Assembly: GCA_963702695.1 (NCBI GenBank)
Contig: CAVPDS010000002.1
Span: forward strand, 418,217-482,216
Length of the DNA: 64,000 bases
Reading direction: 5' to 3'
Source of the DNA: VAZQ01 sp963702695
Lineage (GTDB): Bacteria; Pseudomonadota; Alphaproteobacteria; Rhizobiales; Xanthobacteraceae
The translations under genes were made by a program, and so were the position numbers. Every line of letters begins with the position of its first letter. The first letter of the stretch is position 1. Positions 29,601 to 44,200 of the stretch are shown piece after piece. The notes beneath the pieces are model-generated. The model saw only the letters and a program-made list of their open reading frames with translations. It did no database searches and was not told the origin of the DNA.

Positions 29601-32600
29601 CAAGTTTGCGCTGATCGGCGTCGAGAACGCCACCAACGTCACGATCGACAATTTCCAGCTTAACGGACTTGGCGAGGGCGACCAGGCCAGCGGCGGCGAC
29701 TTCAACGGCGTCTTCTTCTGGAACGCCAGCGGCCACGTACTCAATTCTTCGGTGACCGGTATCCGCGACGGCGGCGTGGCCGGTTCGCTCGACGGCGCGC
29801 AACGCGGCAACGCCATCGTCGGGTTGTCCACCGACGGCGGCCCTCACACCCTCGAAGTCGCCGATACGACGGTGTCCGGCTTCCAGAAGAACGGCATCGT
29901 GTTCAGCGGGGCCGGCATGACCGGCAACGCCCATGACAATACCGTCACGGGCGCCGGCCAGACTGCGGCGATTGCCCAGAACGGCATCGAGGTCGTCTTC
30001 GGCGCGACCGGCTCGGTCATTCACAATATCATCAGCGACATCGATTACTCGGGGGCGAACACCGCCGCCGGCGTGCTGATGTTCCAGGCTGCCACAGGCG
30101 TTGTCGTCAACAACAATACGATCACGGGCGCCGCCGGCGATGGCGATGCCGGCGTTTATTTCTTCGACACCGATGGAGCGTCGGCGCACGGCAACACCCT
30201 CACCAATCTTGGCTTCGGGCTTGTCGACGAAGGCGCGTTCACGACACCCGTCGACCATACCGCCGACCACACGGCAACGGGCACCGACGACAACACGTTC
30301 AACACCGACACCGTCAACATCCAATTCGACCCCGACACGTCCGCGGCGACGGCCTATACGTTCAGCGGTTCAAGCGGTGACGACGTACTTGAGGGCGGAG
30401 CAGCGGCGGATTCGCTGAACGGCGCCGGCGGAGACGATTTCATCGAGGGCTTCGGCGGCGCCGATGTCGTTCACGGAGACGCCGGCAATGACACGATCGT
30501 GTGGAACGCCGGCGACGGCAACGACACGATCGACGGTGACAGCGAAACCGACACGCTGCAGGTCGCAGCCAGCGGCCACAATCTCACCCTGACGGCCGGC
30601 GCCGGCAACTTCACGATCACCGACAACGCCGGCAGCACGGCAACCGTCTCGGAGGTTGAGGAAGTCAACATCACGCTGTCAGGTGGCGAGACCGTCACCA
30701 TCAACGGTGACTTCACCGGCACCGGCGTTAACATCGGTACCTTCACGATCGACGGTTCTGCAGGCACCGTCGGCGAGACCGTTGACGCCCGGAATCTGAT
30801 CAGCGCGCACGAAGTCGATTTCACCGGTGGCTCTGGTGCCGACACATTCTACTCTGGCCCCGGCGACGACACCTTCCATGGCGGCGCCGGCAATGACACC
30901 GTCAATTATACGGTCGGCGACGGTGCGGACACGATCGACGGCGGCGCCGATACCGACACGTTGAATGTGTTCGGGACGACCGGCGACGACACCATCCACG
31001 TGTCCGTCAATGGCTCCGGCGCGATCACCTCGATCGAAGGCAGTTCGCCGACGGGCATCGAGGCCTATACGGCGAACGGCCTCGGCGGCAACGATACGTT
31101 GGATTATTCCGGCTCGGGCACGAATCCGGTCACGGTCAACCTCGCCACCGGCAGCGCGACCGGCTTCACCGGTCCAGGCAGCTCGATCGCAAATATCGAG
31201 AACGCCACCGGCGGGGGCGGCAACGACGCACTCACCGGCAACAGCGTCGTCAACACGCTCACCGGCGGCGGCGGCGACGACACGCTGACCGGGACCGGCA
31301 ATGACACGCTCATCGGCGGCACTGGCGATGACACCTACAACGTCAAGGCCGGCGACACGATCGTGGAGAATTCGGGCGAGGGTACCGACAGCGTCTTCAC
31401 GACCGACAGTTACACGCTGTCTGCGAATGTCGAGAACCTGACGCTGGTCGATAACGGCGTCTCGAATACGCAGACGTTCGCCGATATGTCGCTCGGTCCG
31501 ATCGTAGACGGCGAGAACGGCTGGAAGGTGGGCGGCCCGAATGCGGCACGCGACCAGGAGATCGTAAGCGTTGGCGGAAATCAGATGTTCCGCATGTCGA
31601 GCGACCCGAGCGTCGCCGACTTCGCCGGCCCGTATTCGCCGGAGCTCAGCTCGGCGGCAGGCGAACCCGATACGGGCGCGCCGTTCGACGGCCAGTCGAT
31701 CAGCTTCAACTTCCAGGCTGTGAACGCGACACCGGACGGTTCGCGTCTGGAAATCGACTTCGGCAATGCGGCTGGTACTGACCGCAACAATTTCTTGGTA
31801 ATCGAGTCGTTCGCTGGGACCGGCATCCGCATCGCGGTGAGTGAGCCCATCTACACGCCCACGACTTCGGCTGGGGGCAGCGACTTTACCGGCGATGAGA
31901 GCGATCTGGCGCCGAATGACTGGCGTGAACTCGCCAGCGGCGTGGATCCAACCGCGCAGCACACGCTCGATATGCGTCTCGCTTACGTCGACGGCCAGAA
32001 CAACGACGTGATCAACATCTATCTCGACGGCCATTACATCGGCACCACCACGACTTTCGAGAACTATCACGACAGCCTGCTGACCTCGCTCGGTCACGTG
32101 GCCAATGCGCAGGCCGACCTGACCGATCGCGTCTTTTTCCGGCCGAGCGCCAATGGCGCGCCGCAGGATGGGGATGGGCCGGGCAATACCGATGACCGGG
32201 GCTTCTACATCGATAATCTGACCACCTCGGTCTACAACAACACCAGCGGCACCGGGAACGCCGACGCCAACGTCATTACCGGCAACAGCGGCGACAACAC
32301 GCTGGAAGGCCTCGGCGGTAACGATACGATCAACGGCGGCGCGGGCGTGGATACCGCTCGGTACCAAGATGCGTTGCCGAACTACACTGTCACTGCGTCC
32401 ACCGACAGCCACGGCCTGGTCACCGGTTTCAGCCAGGTGCAGGAGACCGGTCCGAACGCGGCCGATGACGGCACCGATACGCTGAGCGGTATTGAGCGGC
32501 TGCAATTCTCCGATGCCACGTTGGATTTGACGCAGAAAGTGCAGTTGTTCGATGGTACGGGCCATCTGATCGGCACTTTCGACACAATCACGTCCGCGAT

Positions 32601-35600
32601 CACCGCGGGCGCGGACGGCGATACCATCCGTTTGGCCGCCGGGACGTACAGCGAGTTCGTGCATCTCGACAAAGACATCTCCATCCTCGGTGCGAACAGC
32701 GGTACTTCCGGTTCTGGAAGCCGAGGGGCGGAGTCTGCCTTGGCGGGAGGCGTCAAGATCGATGCCGCCGGCGCGACCATCGACGGTGTCAAGATCGACG
32801 GCACCTACGCGACGCATGCGCAGGATGGTACGGATCGCGACAACGGAGTTTTCATCGACGCCAACAATGTCACGATTACAAACTCGGTGTTCGATGGTAC
32901 CGGCCTTGGCGATGTCCGGCCATTCAGTACGCCCGGCTCGGTGAGTGGCCTCATCTTCAGCCAGAACAAGGTCGTAAACTGGGAGGAGGGCGCCTACATC
33001 ACGGACGGCGCTTCCGGCACCATCGGTCACAACGTATTCGATCACGACGGCAACGGTGTGCTCACCGAATCCACGTCGATGATCATCACCGCCAATGCGT
33101 TCTCGAACATGGTGGGCAGCCAGGTGGGGGCGCTGCCGTTCGCTTCGACCGTCGATGTGTCGAGCTACGTCCAAGCGGACAATACGTTCGACAATCACAC
33201 CACCCAGGTCAGTATATACTCAAATGCGCCGGGTTCGCAGGACATCACCGGCACTGTGTTTGATGACAAGCTCAAGGGCGGCGACAACGCCGGCGACCAT
33301 GGATTGAGCCCGGGCCCGCTAACGTTCCATGGCGGCCAGGGTAACGACACCATCTTCGGCTCGGACCAGGCTGATAATCTGGACGGCGGCGACGGCAACG
33401 ACATCATCGCCGGCGATGGCGGCAACGACACGCTGCATGGCGGCGGCGGCAACGATGCTCTTTATGGCGGCGCCTTGGCGGGTGCCGACTCCGGTACGGA
33501 TACCGCGACCTACGACGATGCGAGGGCGGACTACACCATCGTCATGCACGCTGACGCTAACGGCTTCATCGACCGCTTTGATTCGGTCACCGAAGCGACT
33601 GTGCAGGGTGTTGACGAAGGAAGCGACACGCTCTCCGGCATCGAACGGCTGGATTTCCAGAACGGCACCCCAGTCACTCCCGGCGACGATACAGTCTATG
33701 ATCTTACCCAGCCGATCCAGGTGATCCACGGCGGCAATCTTGCCGGGACGTTCTCGACCATCCAGGCTGCGGTCAACGCGGCAGTTGCTGGCGACACGGT
33801 GCTGATCAATGGCGCCATCCAGTCGACGTTCAACGAGAACGTGACCGTCTCTGCAGGGATCACGCTCAAAGGCATCGGCGCGGTCACGATCGACGGCGGC
33901 AGCACGGGTCCCGCGGTCACCATCGCGGGCGGCGGCGCCGGACAGTCGCTCGTCATTGACGGCGTCGATCTGAAGGGCGCCAACTCGGGCACCCCGAACT
34001 ACGTCGTTTCTGTCGACAGTGCTGCGCACTACAGCAGCGTGACGCTCGAAAATAGCGATGTAACGGGTGGGGCTTATGCCGGCTTCTTCCTGAACAACGC
34101 CACCAATGTGTCTGCAGTTACAATCCAGAACGCGAATTTCTCCGGCGCCGCCGCGGTCGATTCACTGTCGTCCGGCGAAAGCGAGATCTATTTCTACCAG
34201 TATAATGGCAATGTCACGCTCACCAACGTGGCCGTGACCAATCCCACGCTCACCGGTCTCGAATACGGCATCCAGATGGTCGGCGTCGCGCCGGCAGTGG
34301 CGATGGGCAACGTGACGTTCACCAACGTGACGGTGACCGGCGACTACGTGAAGGCCGGCGCGGCCTTCGATACGTTCGCCGACGTGAACGGCCTTAGCTT
34401 CGTCGATCCCGACGGTGCCGGCTCGGAGTCCGGATTGACCGCCAATGTCAGCGCGGCGTTTGCCGGCATCAATTTCGACAATATCGGTGGCACGCTAAAC
34501 CTGTCGGGTGAGATCTCTGCCACGAACACTCATGCGGCCCCGACGTTCGACATCGATCTGCAGGGCACCTCCGGCAGCGAAACGCTTGTCGGCAATAACA
34601 ACAACGACTTCTTCAATGGCAAGACCGGCGATGACGCCATGACCGGCGGCACCGGGAACGACGTGTTCCTGCACGTCGCTGGCGATGGCCACGATACGAT
34701 CGACGGCGGCGGAGGGACGGACCTGCTGCTCGTTGCCGGCCAAGGCGGCTTTGGCACGGCGACAGTGAATCCGACAGCGAACGAGACGATCAACGTTCAA
34801 CTCGATGTCGGCGGACATATCACGCAGATCGACGGCGGCGGATCGGTCAACAATATCGAGTTGACCGCGCTCGACATGGGCGGCGGCACCGACACGCTCG
34901 ATTACACCGGTAACACCACTGCGGTGACGGTCAATCTCGCCACCGCGACCGCGACCGGCTTCACCGGCGTTCCGGTTCCGGCTATCCCGCAGATCGCCGG
35001 AGTGGAGAATGTCACCGGCGGATCGGGTGCTGACACGATCACCGGCGATGGCAACGCCAACGTGCTGGTAGGCGGTGGCGGCGTCGATACGCTGCACGGC
35101 GGCGGCGGTGACGACACCCTCTACGGCGATGCCAATACAGGCACCCCCGCGACCGATAACCTCCTATCGCCAGGCACCAAGGACACGGCCAATTACGACG
35201 GCTCGTTCGCCACATTCTTGGTGACGATCATTCCGGACGGCAGCGTCACGGTGAAGGACAACGATGCGGTCGCCAACGGCAACGAGGGAACGGACACCCT
35301 CCACGGCGTCGAGCTCATTCACTTCGGCGACGGCACGACCCTCGATCTGACCGCCAGCGTGCGGCTGTTTGATGCCTCGAGCCATCTCATCGGCACGTTC
35401 AGCACGCTCAAGGCGGCGACTGACGCGGCGGATGCCCGCGCGGATGACGACTTCACTATCAGCATCGCCGGCGGCGATGTGAACGTCGGCGGCGGCCAGG
35501 TGGTCGTCAACAAGAACATCACGGTCGACGGCGCGGGTATCAATACGACGACGCTTCAGGCCGACTTCGACACTGTCAATGACGGCGGTGACGGCCGCGG

Positions 35601-38600
35601 CATGATCCTGGTGAACGCGGGCAAAATCTTCAACATCAGCGCCCTGACCATCGACGGCAACGGCCATCATATCTACCAGGCCATCCGCGACAGCGGCGCC
35701 GGCACGATCGACCACGTTCATTTCGACAACATCACGTTCGAGACGAGCGGCAGTCCCTATGCGGGAGCCGCCGTGGTCGTGTTCGGCGGCGCTCCCGTCG
35801 ATGTTACCAACTCGGTGTTCACGAACATCGGCCGCGAGGGCGTCCTGTACTTTGGGGCTGGCTCGAACGGCACGTTCTCCGGCAACAGCTATACCGGCAA
35901 GGGAAACGGCGATTGGCTTGATTACGCCGTCGAGGCCGGAGCTGGCGCGCATGTAACGGTCTCCGGCAATACGGTGATCGACAATCTCGGGGTAGCGACG
36001 TCCGACGGCTCGACCTCGGCCGCGTTCCTGGTCACGACGTTCTACGGCGCCGGCACGCAGGCGACGTTCGGCAGCAATATGGTCACCAACAGCACCGCTG
36101 GCGTTAGCGCCGGCTTCGACGCGACCGATACATCCGGTCTGACGTTCCTCTCCGGCAATCACTTCACCAGCGGCGTAGGGACGGGTGTCGATATCGTCGG
36201 CGACGTGACGGCGACCGGTACGACTCTGGTTGACGGCAATTTCCACTGGCTCGGCGGGGCAGCCGCCAACACCATCGTCGGCGCGGACGGCAATGACACG
36301 CTGAGCGGCGATGGCGGCGTCGACTCGATCAGCGGTAATGGCGGCAACGATACCGTCATCTGGACCGCGGGCGACGGCAACGACACGTCGATCGACGGCG
36401 GTGCGGACAATGACACGCTGGCGATCTTCGATACGGCCGCGGGCGACCTCATTCAGGTGGTGACCAACGGCGCGACCATCACCGGCATCGGCGGCGGCGC
36501 CACGAACGTCACCGACTTCGAGACGGTAACGCTCAATGCATCGGCCGGCGGCATCGACACGCTCGACTACACGGGCACGGCGGTCGGCGTCACCGTCGAT
36601 TTGTCGACGGACCATGCCACCGGGTTCACGGGCGGCGTCTATTCAGGCGCGATCGAAAACGTCACCGGTGGCTCTGGTAACGACACGCTCACCGGTTCCG
36701 CAGGCAACAACACCCTGAGCGGCGGCGACGGCGACGACACGCTGGTCTACAACGTCACCGCGACCGGCACTTCGGTCACCAGCGGCCAGGATACGTTCGT
36801 TGGCGGGACTAATAGCCCCGTCGGCGATACCGCCGAGATTAACGGCACTGCTGCGACCGAGACCTACAACATCAACCCGGTCGCCGCGCAATTCGGCATC
36901 AACGTCCAGGTCAGCGGCGATGCGACGCCGGTTGCCGGCGTCGCGGCCGATGCGGGCAATTCCGAAGTGCTCGGCAGCACCATCGAAGAGATCGTCATCA
37001 ACACCAACGGTGGTGGCGACAGCGTCATTATCTCCGGCGATCTCGGCTCGACAGGCGTTGCGACCCACACTGTCACGGTCAACGGCGATGCAGGCGATAA
37101 CACGTTCGATGCGAGCGGGATCACCGGGCCGAATCCGGTCGGCGTTGCCTTCCACGGTAACGGCGGCGACGACACGCTGATTGGCGGCCTAGGCGACGAC
37201 ACGCTCGACGGCGGCGGCGGCACCGACACGGCGGTGATTGGCGGCACGAGCGGAGCCTCGACGACCACCTACACGACGGACGGCAACGGCTTCGTCACGG
37301 GGTTCAGTCAAGTTGTCGGCCTGAACGGGACCGACACCCTGACCAGCATCGAGAACCTTGCCTTCGACAACGGCCAGCCTGGGAATCCGACCGCATGGAC
37401 GACGCTCGACCTCAACAAGGCGGTGCAGTTGTTTAGCAACGGCGGCCAACTCGTCGGCACGTTCGATCACATCCAGGACGCGATCGTGGCGGCCGATACG
37501 TCCGGCGAGACCATCAAGGTCAAGGCTGGCACGTATGACGAGAACGTCAATGTCAACAAGACCGGATTGACGATCATCGGTGCGGGTGACTCGACGATCA
37601 TTCACGGCACATTCAAGAGCGAGAACGGCATCGCGGACGGCCAGGTCGCGGCTTTCCTCGAAAGCGGGGCCCCGTATACGCAGAACGCCGGACGAGGAAT
37701 TGAAGTCGCCGCCAATAACGTGAGCGTCCAGAACCTGAAGATCGACGGCTTCGTTTACGGCGTCGATCTCAGCGATGGCACCAGCGGCACCAGCCTCACC
37801 GATGTGGATATCACCGACAGCCTTGTCGGCATCAAGAAAGGCACCACGGCCGGCATCAGCAATCTCACTGTCACGAACGGGTCGATCTCCGACGGGCTGA
37901 TGGGCATCGACTTCGAAAAGACCACCACGGTCGGCGCTCAGGCCGTCGGCACCGCCGATCAGGTGACGATCGACGGTACCGACTTCAGCAACCTTGCCTA
38001 TAAGGGCATCTACGTCGAAGCCCTGTCGAACGCCCATCTGACCAACATCGATATGGACAACGTTGGCCAGTTCGGCGCGCCCAGCACGTCGGGCACGGCC
38101 GGAAGTGGCGGCGATGGCATCGACCTCAACCTGAAGAACGGCAACTACAGCAACATCGCCATCGACAACTTCCACCTCACCGATACCGGCGCATCCAACC
38201 AGAGCGGACCGGCTTCTTCGATCGGCCAACAGAATGGCGGCGCGATCGTGGTGGAGGCGCGTGACTTCGGCTCCTATCTCAATGTGCCGGGTCACTACAC
38301 CGGAGTGGTGACGATCTCGGACGGCATCATCGACGGGCATACCTCGACCGGCATCCAGGTGGGCGAACCGGGCCAAACCAATCTGGACGGCCCGGCAGTG
38401 ACCATTACCCACGTGGCGATTTCGGGCGCGCAGCAGGTTCTCGGTACGCCGCCGAATGGCCATGGCGACGTGGCCAATGTGACGCCGGACACGATGACGG
38501 TGAATATGCGTGATGGCGGCGACAGCCTGATCGCTTCGCCGACCACGACCGGCCCGATGGTCGTCAACGGCGGCAACGGCGTCGACACGATCGTGACCGG

Positions 38601-40426
38601 CGCCGGCAACGACACCATCAACGGCGGTGCGAGCAGCGACTCGATCACCACCGGCGCCGGCATCGACACTGTGCAAGGCTATGGCGCGGGCTTCAGTATC
38701 GCGATCCAGGGCGGCCATTGGGTTGTCACCAACGGCACCGAGACGGATACGCTTACGGGCGTCGAGAAGGTCGTCATCGGGTCGACGACCTATCTGCTGG
38801 TCGATCAAACCGGCGCCAATGTCGGCGGCTTCCAATCAGTGCAGGCTGCGATCGATGAGGCTTCCGGGGGCGAGACCATCCTGGTTGCGCCGGGAACTTA
38901 TACGGAATCGCACACCACGCCATCAGGCGCTGCCGGCCTCTACATCAATACGCCGAATCTAACGCTGCAGGGTGTGAAGGCCGATGGCACGCCCATCACG
39001 ACGTCCACGGATGCACAGGCGCTCGGTGCAACCATCATCTCGGGTCACGAGAATGACTTTGGCGCCAACGACTGGATCGATGTCGGCGGTACCGGAACGA
39101 TCATCCAGGGTCTGCATCTTAAGGCGGGCCCTGAGACGGACGCCAAACTTCTCGAGATCTGGGCCAACAACGTCAAGGTCGAAAATAGCTTTGTTGACGT
39201 CAACGCGAATGTCATCGGCTACACGGGCAATATCGCCGTCTACGGTCCGAATGGCCTGTTCGATCCCGTGACCGGCTATACCGGCGCCGTCGCGATGTAC
39301 TTCAACGACAACGGCACGACGGCGTCGGATAACATCACCAGCTACACCGTCGACCACAACATCCTCAACGAAGGCATCATCGTCGCCAATGGCGTCGGCG
39401 ATCCCCTGCAAGGGATTGGTACCAACCAGCAGATAACGAACAACAGTTTCCAGGGCCATTTTGATCTCGCCACCGGCAAAGGCCGTTACGACACTGTGGT
39501 GATCAATGGTCAGGTGGCCGGCACCGGCTGGCTACTGGAGCCGACGCAGACGCCGACGATCAGCGGCAACACGTTCGGCGACAACAGCACGCCGTTCCTG
39601 CTTCGCGGCAGTGACAACAGCGCCGCCAATCTGCCAAATGCGGCAGAGATCGCGGACATTCTGGCGCATAACGGCGATGCCAATACGACCTATGCGTACG
39701 TCGTGGATGCCAGCGGCAATCTGCGTCTTGCGACCCGCAACGACGGCTCTGGCGATTATCACAGCTTCGCGGTCACGAACTCGATCGACACGCTCAACCT
39801 CGCGCTCGACCCGACGTCGGATAACGTATTCGGTGGCCAGCGCGATTATATCCACGCAGGCGACACGATCATTGTGCAGAGTGGCGCGACCGGCACGGTC
39901 AGCTCCCAGATCATGGTCGACAACCTCAATGTCGAGGCGACCGCGAATTCCGCCGATCTCAACCTGACGCTGGCGACTCAGTTCGCTGACAACAGCTCGA
40001 TTGCCAACGGCGGCGTGCACAACGTCACGCTGGTCGACTACGACACCGTCAACCACCACGGCGCCAACGTCGATGTCACCGGCAACGCGCTCAACAATGT
40101 CATCGTCGGCAACTCGGGCAACAACACGCTCGACGGCGGCGCGGGCGCCGATACGCTGACCGGCGGCGGCGGAAACGATACGTTGATCGGCGGCACCGGC
40201 TTCGTCGATCCGACAACTCATGCCGAGACCGGCGACGTCGCGATCTATAGCGGCAGCCGCGCCGACTACACGATCACCGAGGGTGCAGGCCACGTCTACA
40301 CCATCACCGACACGCGCAGCGGCTCGCCCGACGGGACCGACACCCTGACGGGCGTGGAGGCCGTGCATTTCGCGGGAACCCCAGGCATCAATTTCGAGCT
40401 CGAACTCGAACAGCCCAAGCTACGCC

Positions 40427-41269
40427 GTGACCGCCACTCGGTTTGATCAAACATTCACGACGGATAAATCCGGCATCGTCGATGACTCGATCGATCCGAC
40501 CGCCGGGCATGTGGACCTCGTTACGGACGGTCAGTTCAATAGCGTCAATTCGGCCGATGGCGATGGTCATTACGCGGTCTTCACGCAGGGGCCTGACCAG
40601 GTGAATGACAGCGGCCCGTACACGCGATTCGACGGTTATCGAGTCAACTTCGATCAGGGCTACACGGCTTCGTTCAAGGCCTATCTCGATCCGACTTTGA
40701 TCACGAGCGGCGAAGGCTTCGATGTTTCGCTCGCGTCGGACACGAACACCGGCGGCTACTTGCGCGATTTCATCTTCCACGTGACGCACGACACATCCAC
40801 GGACAAGATCCTCATCGGGGGATCGAACAACACCAATTTCGATCCGGAAGAAGATTTGGAGACCGGCAACAACGCAGTGGCCGCAGCGCCCGGCTGGTAT
40901 ACGTTCGAATGGCGTGCCTATACCGGCGAGAACAACGCCCTCGAAATGGCGATGAATGTTTATGACGCGGCTGGGAACTGGATCTTCACGGAAGTGCGCG
41001 ACGATCCAACCGACCAGATCTCCAGCGTCGGCGGCAATCGCTACCTGTGGTTCACGAATATTGACGTGGCCGACGGCATCGCCGTCGACGATGTGACGCT
41101 CAAGACGCTCGACACGAACCCCGTGCAGCTCGTCAAGGGTGCCGGTTCTCAGGATGGAGCGATCAACACCGGAACCATCCTCGACAGCTTTGCCTACAAT
41201 CGCGGACGCGATCACGGCAGCGCAATCTGGCAACATCATCGATCTTGCCGCCAAGGACTACTCGGCTGA
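40427..41269 (+). pseudogene. Giant adhesin gene, jelly-roll-like segment (shifted frame)
   Basis: This frame continues the giant protein in the +1 phase. Removing one base from TACGCCGTG (40421-40429) joins EQPKLR to VTATRFDQTF. The segment of about 240 residues looks like a lectin/jelly-roll beta-sandwich (DGYRVNFDQGYTASFKAYLD; GWYTFEWRAYTGENNALEMA; DVADGIAVDDVTL). It ends at a second extra base near 41189-41197, after which NTGTILDSFA should join TIADAITAAQSGN. The residues after that point in this frame are out-of-phase translation. The ATG-like start (GTG at 40427) is not a real start. Confidence 0.75.
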
Positions 41270-44200
41270 GAATCCGATCGATACAGTCAACGGTCTGACC
41301 TTCCGCGGTCCGGATGGCGCGACCGGCGTCCATATCACGCTCGGCACGGGCGTCACGACGGTGACGCTCGATGAAACCGCGCCGATCAATGTGACCGGCA
41401 GCGTCGACGCCAACACCATCATCGGCAATGCCGGCGCCAACGTGCTCGAAGGTGGCAATGGCAACGACACGCTCGTCGGTGGCCAGGGCGACGACCACTT
41501 CTATGGCGGCACGACGAGCAGCGACGCTGGCATCGACACCGTCGACTACAGCCAGGAGAGCGGCGGCGGAGCGGTCACCGTCGATCTCAGCGCGGGTACG
41601 GCAACCGATACGTTCGGAACGCACGACACACTGTCCGGCATCGAGAACGTCATCGGTACGGCGCAGGCTGACATCCTGACCGGCGGCGCCGGCGCCAACC
41701 GCTTCACCGGCCTCGGCGGTAACGACGATATCGCCGGTGGCGGTGGCACCGATATGGCGTCCTATCAGGGCACGCAAAGCCAGTACGCCGTCACGCTGAC
41801 CTTCAACACGCCTGGCGATCCACTCAGCGGCGTTGCCTCGATCCAGGTCGCGGATAACGTCGGTGGTCGTGACGGGACCGACACGCTCACCGGCGTGCAG
41901 CAGATCGACTTCAACAACGACGGCACGGCCGATCTCGATCTTGGCAAAGCCGTGTGGGTGCTCGACGGATCAAACCATCTGCTCGGCACCTATGACACCA
42001 TCCAGGCCGCGAATGACGCAAGCTCGACAGTGAACGGCGATTTCATCGTCGCGCACGCGGGCACGTACGCCGAGGATGTCACCATCACCAAGGGCGTGAC
42101 GATCCTCGGCGCGCAGCATGGCGTTGCGGGAGTTAACCAGACAGCCGGCGACGAGACGACTGCGACCGGTCAATGGACAATTACCAGTGCTGCCAAGGTC
42201 GTCATCGACGGCATCGAATTCTTCGACAACCACGCCTACACCAACAACCCGGCAGATCATTTCGTGTCACTTGCCGTGGATTCCGCGGCCGATCACGAGG
42301 TTCTGAACTCGATATTCCTGCGCGATCCGAACGGCGCCGCCAATGTCGGAACATTCGTGTCCGGATCGACGGTCGATTCCCATCGCGCGATCGAAATCGC
42401 GTCGGTCGGCGCGGGTGGGAAAGTGACGGTGAGCGGCAACTTGTTCACCGGTGACAACACGTACAATTATGGTGGGGACAACTGGACCACGGCCATCTAC
42501 TCGAACGGCGGTGCGGGGGATTCGATCATCTCCAACAACGTCTTCGAGCACGTGCGCACCGCGATCAACGCGGATGCTTTGACCGACACGGTGTCGATTA
42601 CGGGAAATGCCTTCAAGAACCTCGGATCGGGCATCTCCGTTGGAGTTTCGACGCCGGCAACGATCACCTCGATCAATCACAACACCTTCGACGCGGTGGA
42701 TACCGATCTCAACCTCCGAAATATTCCTTCGACGAACCCGTTTGCCTTCGATCTCGCGGCGACCAACAACAGCCTCGTCCATCCGGCGTCCGACTATCTC
42801 TATCTCGTCGGCGGGCAGGGCAGCGACATCCTCAACGGCAGCGCGGGCAATGACTTGATCGAGGCTGCGGGCGGTAACGACACGATCACCTGGTCGCCTG
42901 GCAACGGCGATGATCTCGTCGTCGGGGATAGCGGCCTGAACGGACTGGGTGCGAACGGCACCGGCGATTTGCTGCTTATCGACAATAGCGCGGTATCGTC
43001 GGCCACGCACTTTACGCTCGGCACGGCAACGTCCGATCTGACATCGGTCATTGGGCTGTCGAACTTGCCGTCGACCTCGGTCACCGACATCCAGGTCACG
43101 ACCGACAACCCGGCGGATGGCTCGGTTCGCGCGGACGCGATTGAGAATGTCACGTTCAGTCTGGGGTCGGGCGGCGACACCGTCACGATCGGCGATATCA
43201 GCGGAACGGGCGTGTCGACCTCGACCATCACGGTCAACGGCGGCGCCGGCAACGACATCGTCGACGCTTCGGCATTGACGACCACGCACGGCATCGTTTT
43301 CAACGGGGGTGGGAGCGACGATACATTCATCTCGAGCAACGCCGGCGGCAATGACACGTTCAATGGTGGCGGGGGTAACGACACCATTGACTACAGTCAT
43401 GTCACGGGCAACGGCGTTACAGTCGATCTCTCCGGCGGAACCGCCGCGGGGGCCGGCACTGACACGCTGACTGGAGTCGAGAGCGTCACAGGTACCGGGC
43501 TGGCCGATACGATTACAGTCTCATCAGACGCCAACGTTATTCATGCTGGCGCCGGCGACGATGTGATCCTGATCGCGCACGGCGCGGACGCGATTGGCGA
43601 TACGCTTGACGGTGGCGCGAACAACGATGTGATCCGCTTCATTTCGACAACGCCTGGCGATTCGCTTGCTCTAAACGGCAATACAACGAACGTCGAGACG
43701 ATCGAGGCATCCGACGCGGCGGGCGCGGTTACCGGCACCGCCGCGCTCACCATCGATGCGTCGGCCGTGAGCGGGCCCTACACGCTCATCGCCAACAATG
43801 GCGGCGACACCCTGTTCGCGGGCTCCGGCACCGACACCATCACCGGCGGCACCGGCAACGATCTCATCCACGCCGGAACCGGCTTGGACACGATCAACGC
43901 CGGCGACGGCAGCGATACGGTGTTTGCGGTGGCCAATGCGTTTAACGACAGCTTCAACGGCGGGTCGGGGAATGACACGATCGATTACTCGGCGCTCTCG
44001 TCGCTGCAGGGGATTTCCGTCGACCTCGGCACCGGCGCGGCCGCCGGCGCGGCAATCGGTACTGACACCCTGACCGCCTTCGAAAATATCAACAGCGGTG
44101 CAGGCGACAATTCGCTGTTCGGTTCGAACGCCAACAACGTGATCCACGGTGGCGACGGCAATGACAACATCGTCGGCAACGGTGGCAGCGATACGCTGGA

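Larger units (their letters stand above)
21476..40446 (+). pseudogene. Giant adhesin gene, central segment (about 6,320 codons open)
   Basis: The frame is open from 21478 with no ATG needed; the first in-segment start is 21775. In order: a cadherin-like lead (21.5-21.85 kb); about seven VCBS/cadherin-like repeats with NDAPVAxxD…GNVLANDTDVD (21.86-24.25); an unassigned roughly 215-residue insert (24.25-24.9); more VCBS-type repeats (24.9-26.7); a further cadherin-like domain to 27.13. From there to 40.4 kb it alternates RTX nonapeptides, a roughly 50-residue linker (DGTDTLxGVExLxF) and parallel beta-helix domains (GTFxTIQxAI…AGTYxENV) starting near 27.47, 29.39, 32.56, 33.72, 35.37, 37.43 and 38.81 kb. 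A jelly-roll/LamG-like domain lies at 31.47-32.24. The protein is an extracellular, calcium-dependent surface or biofilm adhesin by architecture. An extra base near 40421-40427 truncates the frame. Confidence 0.88.
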
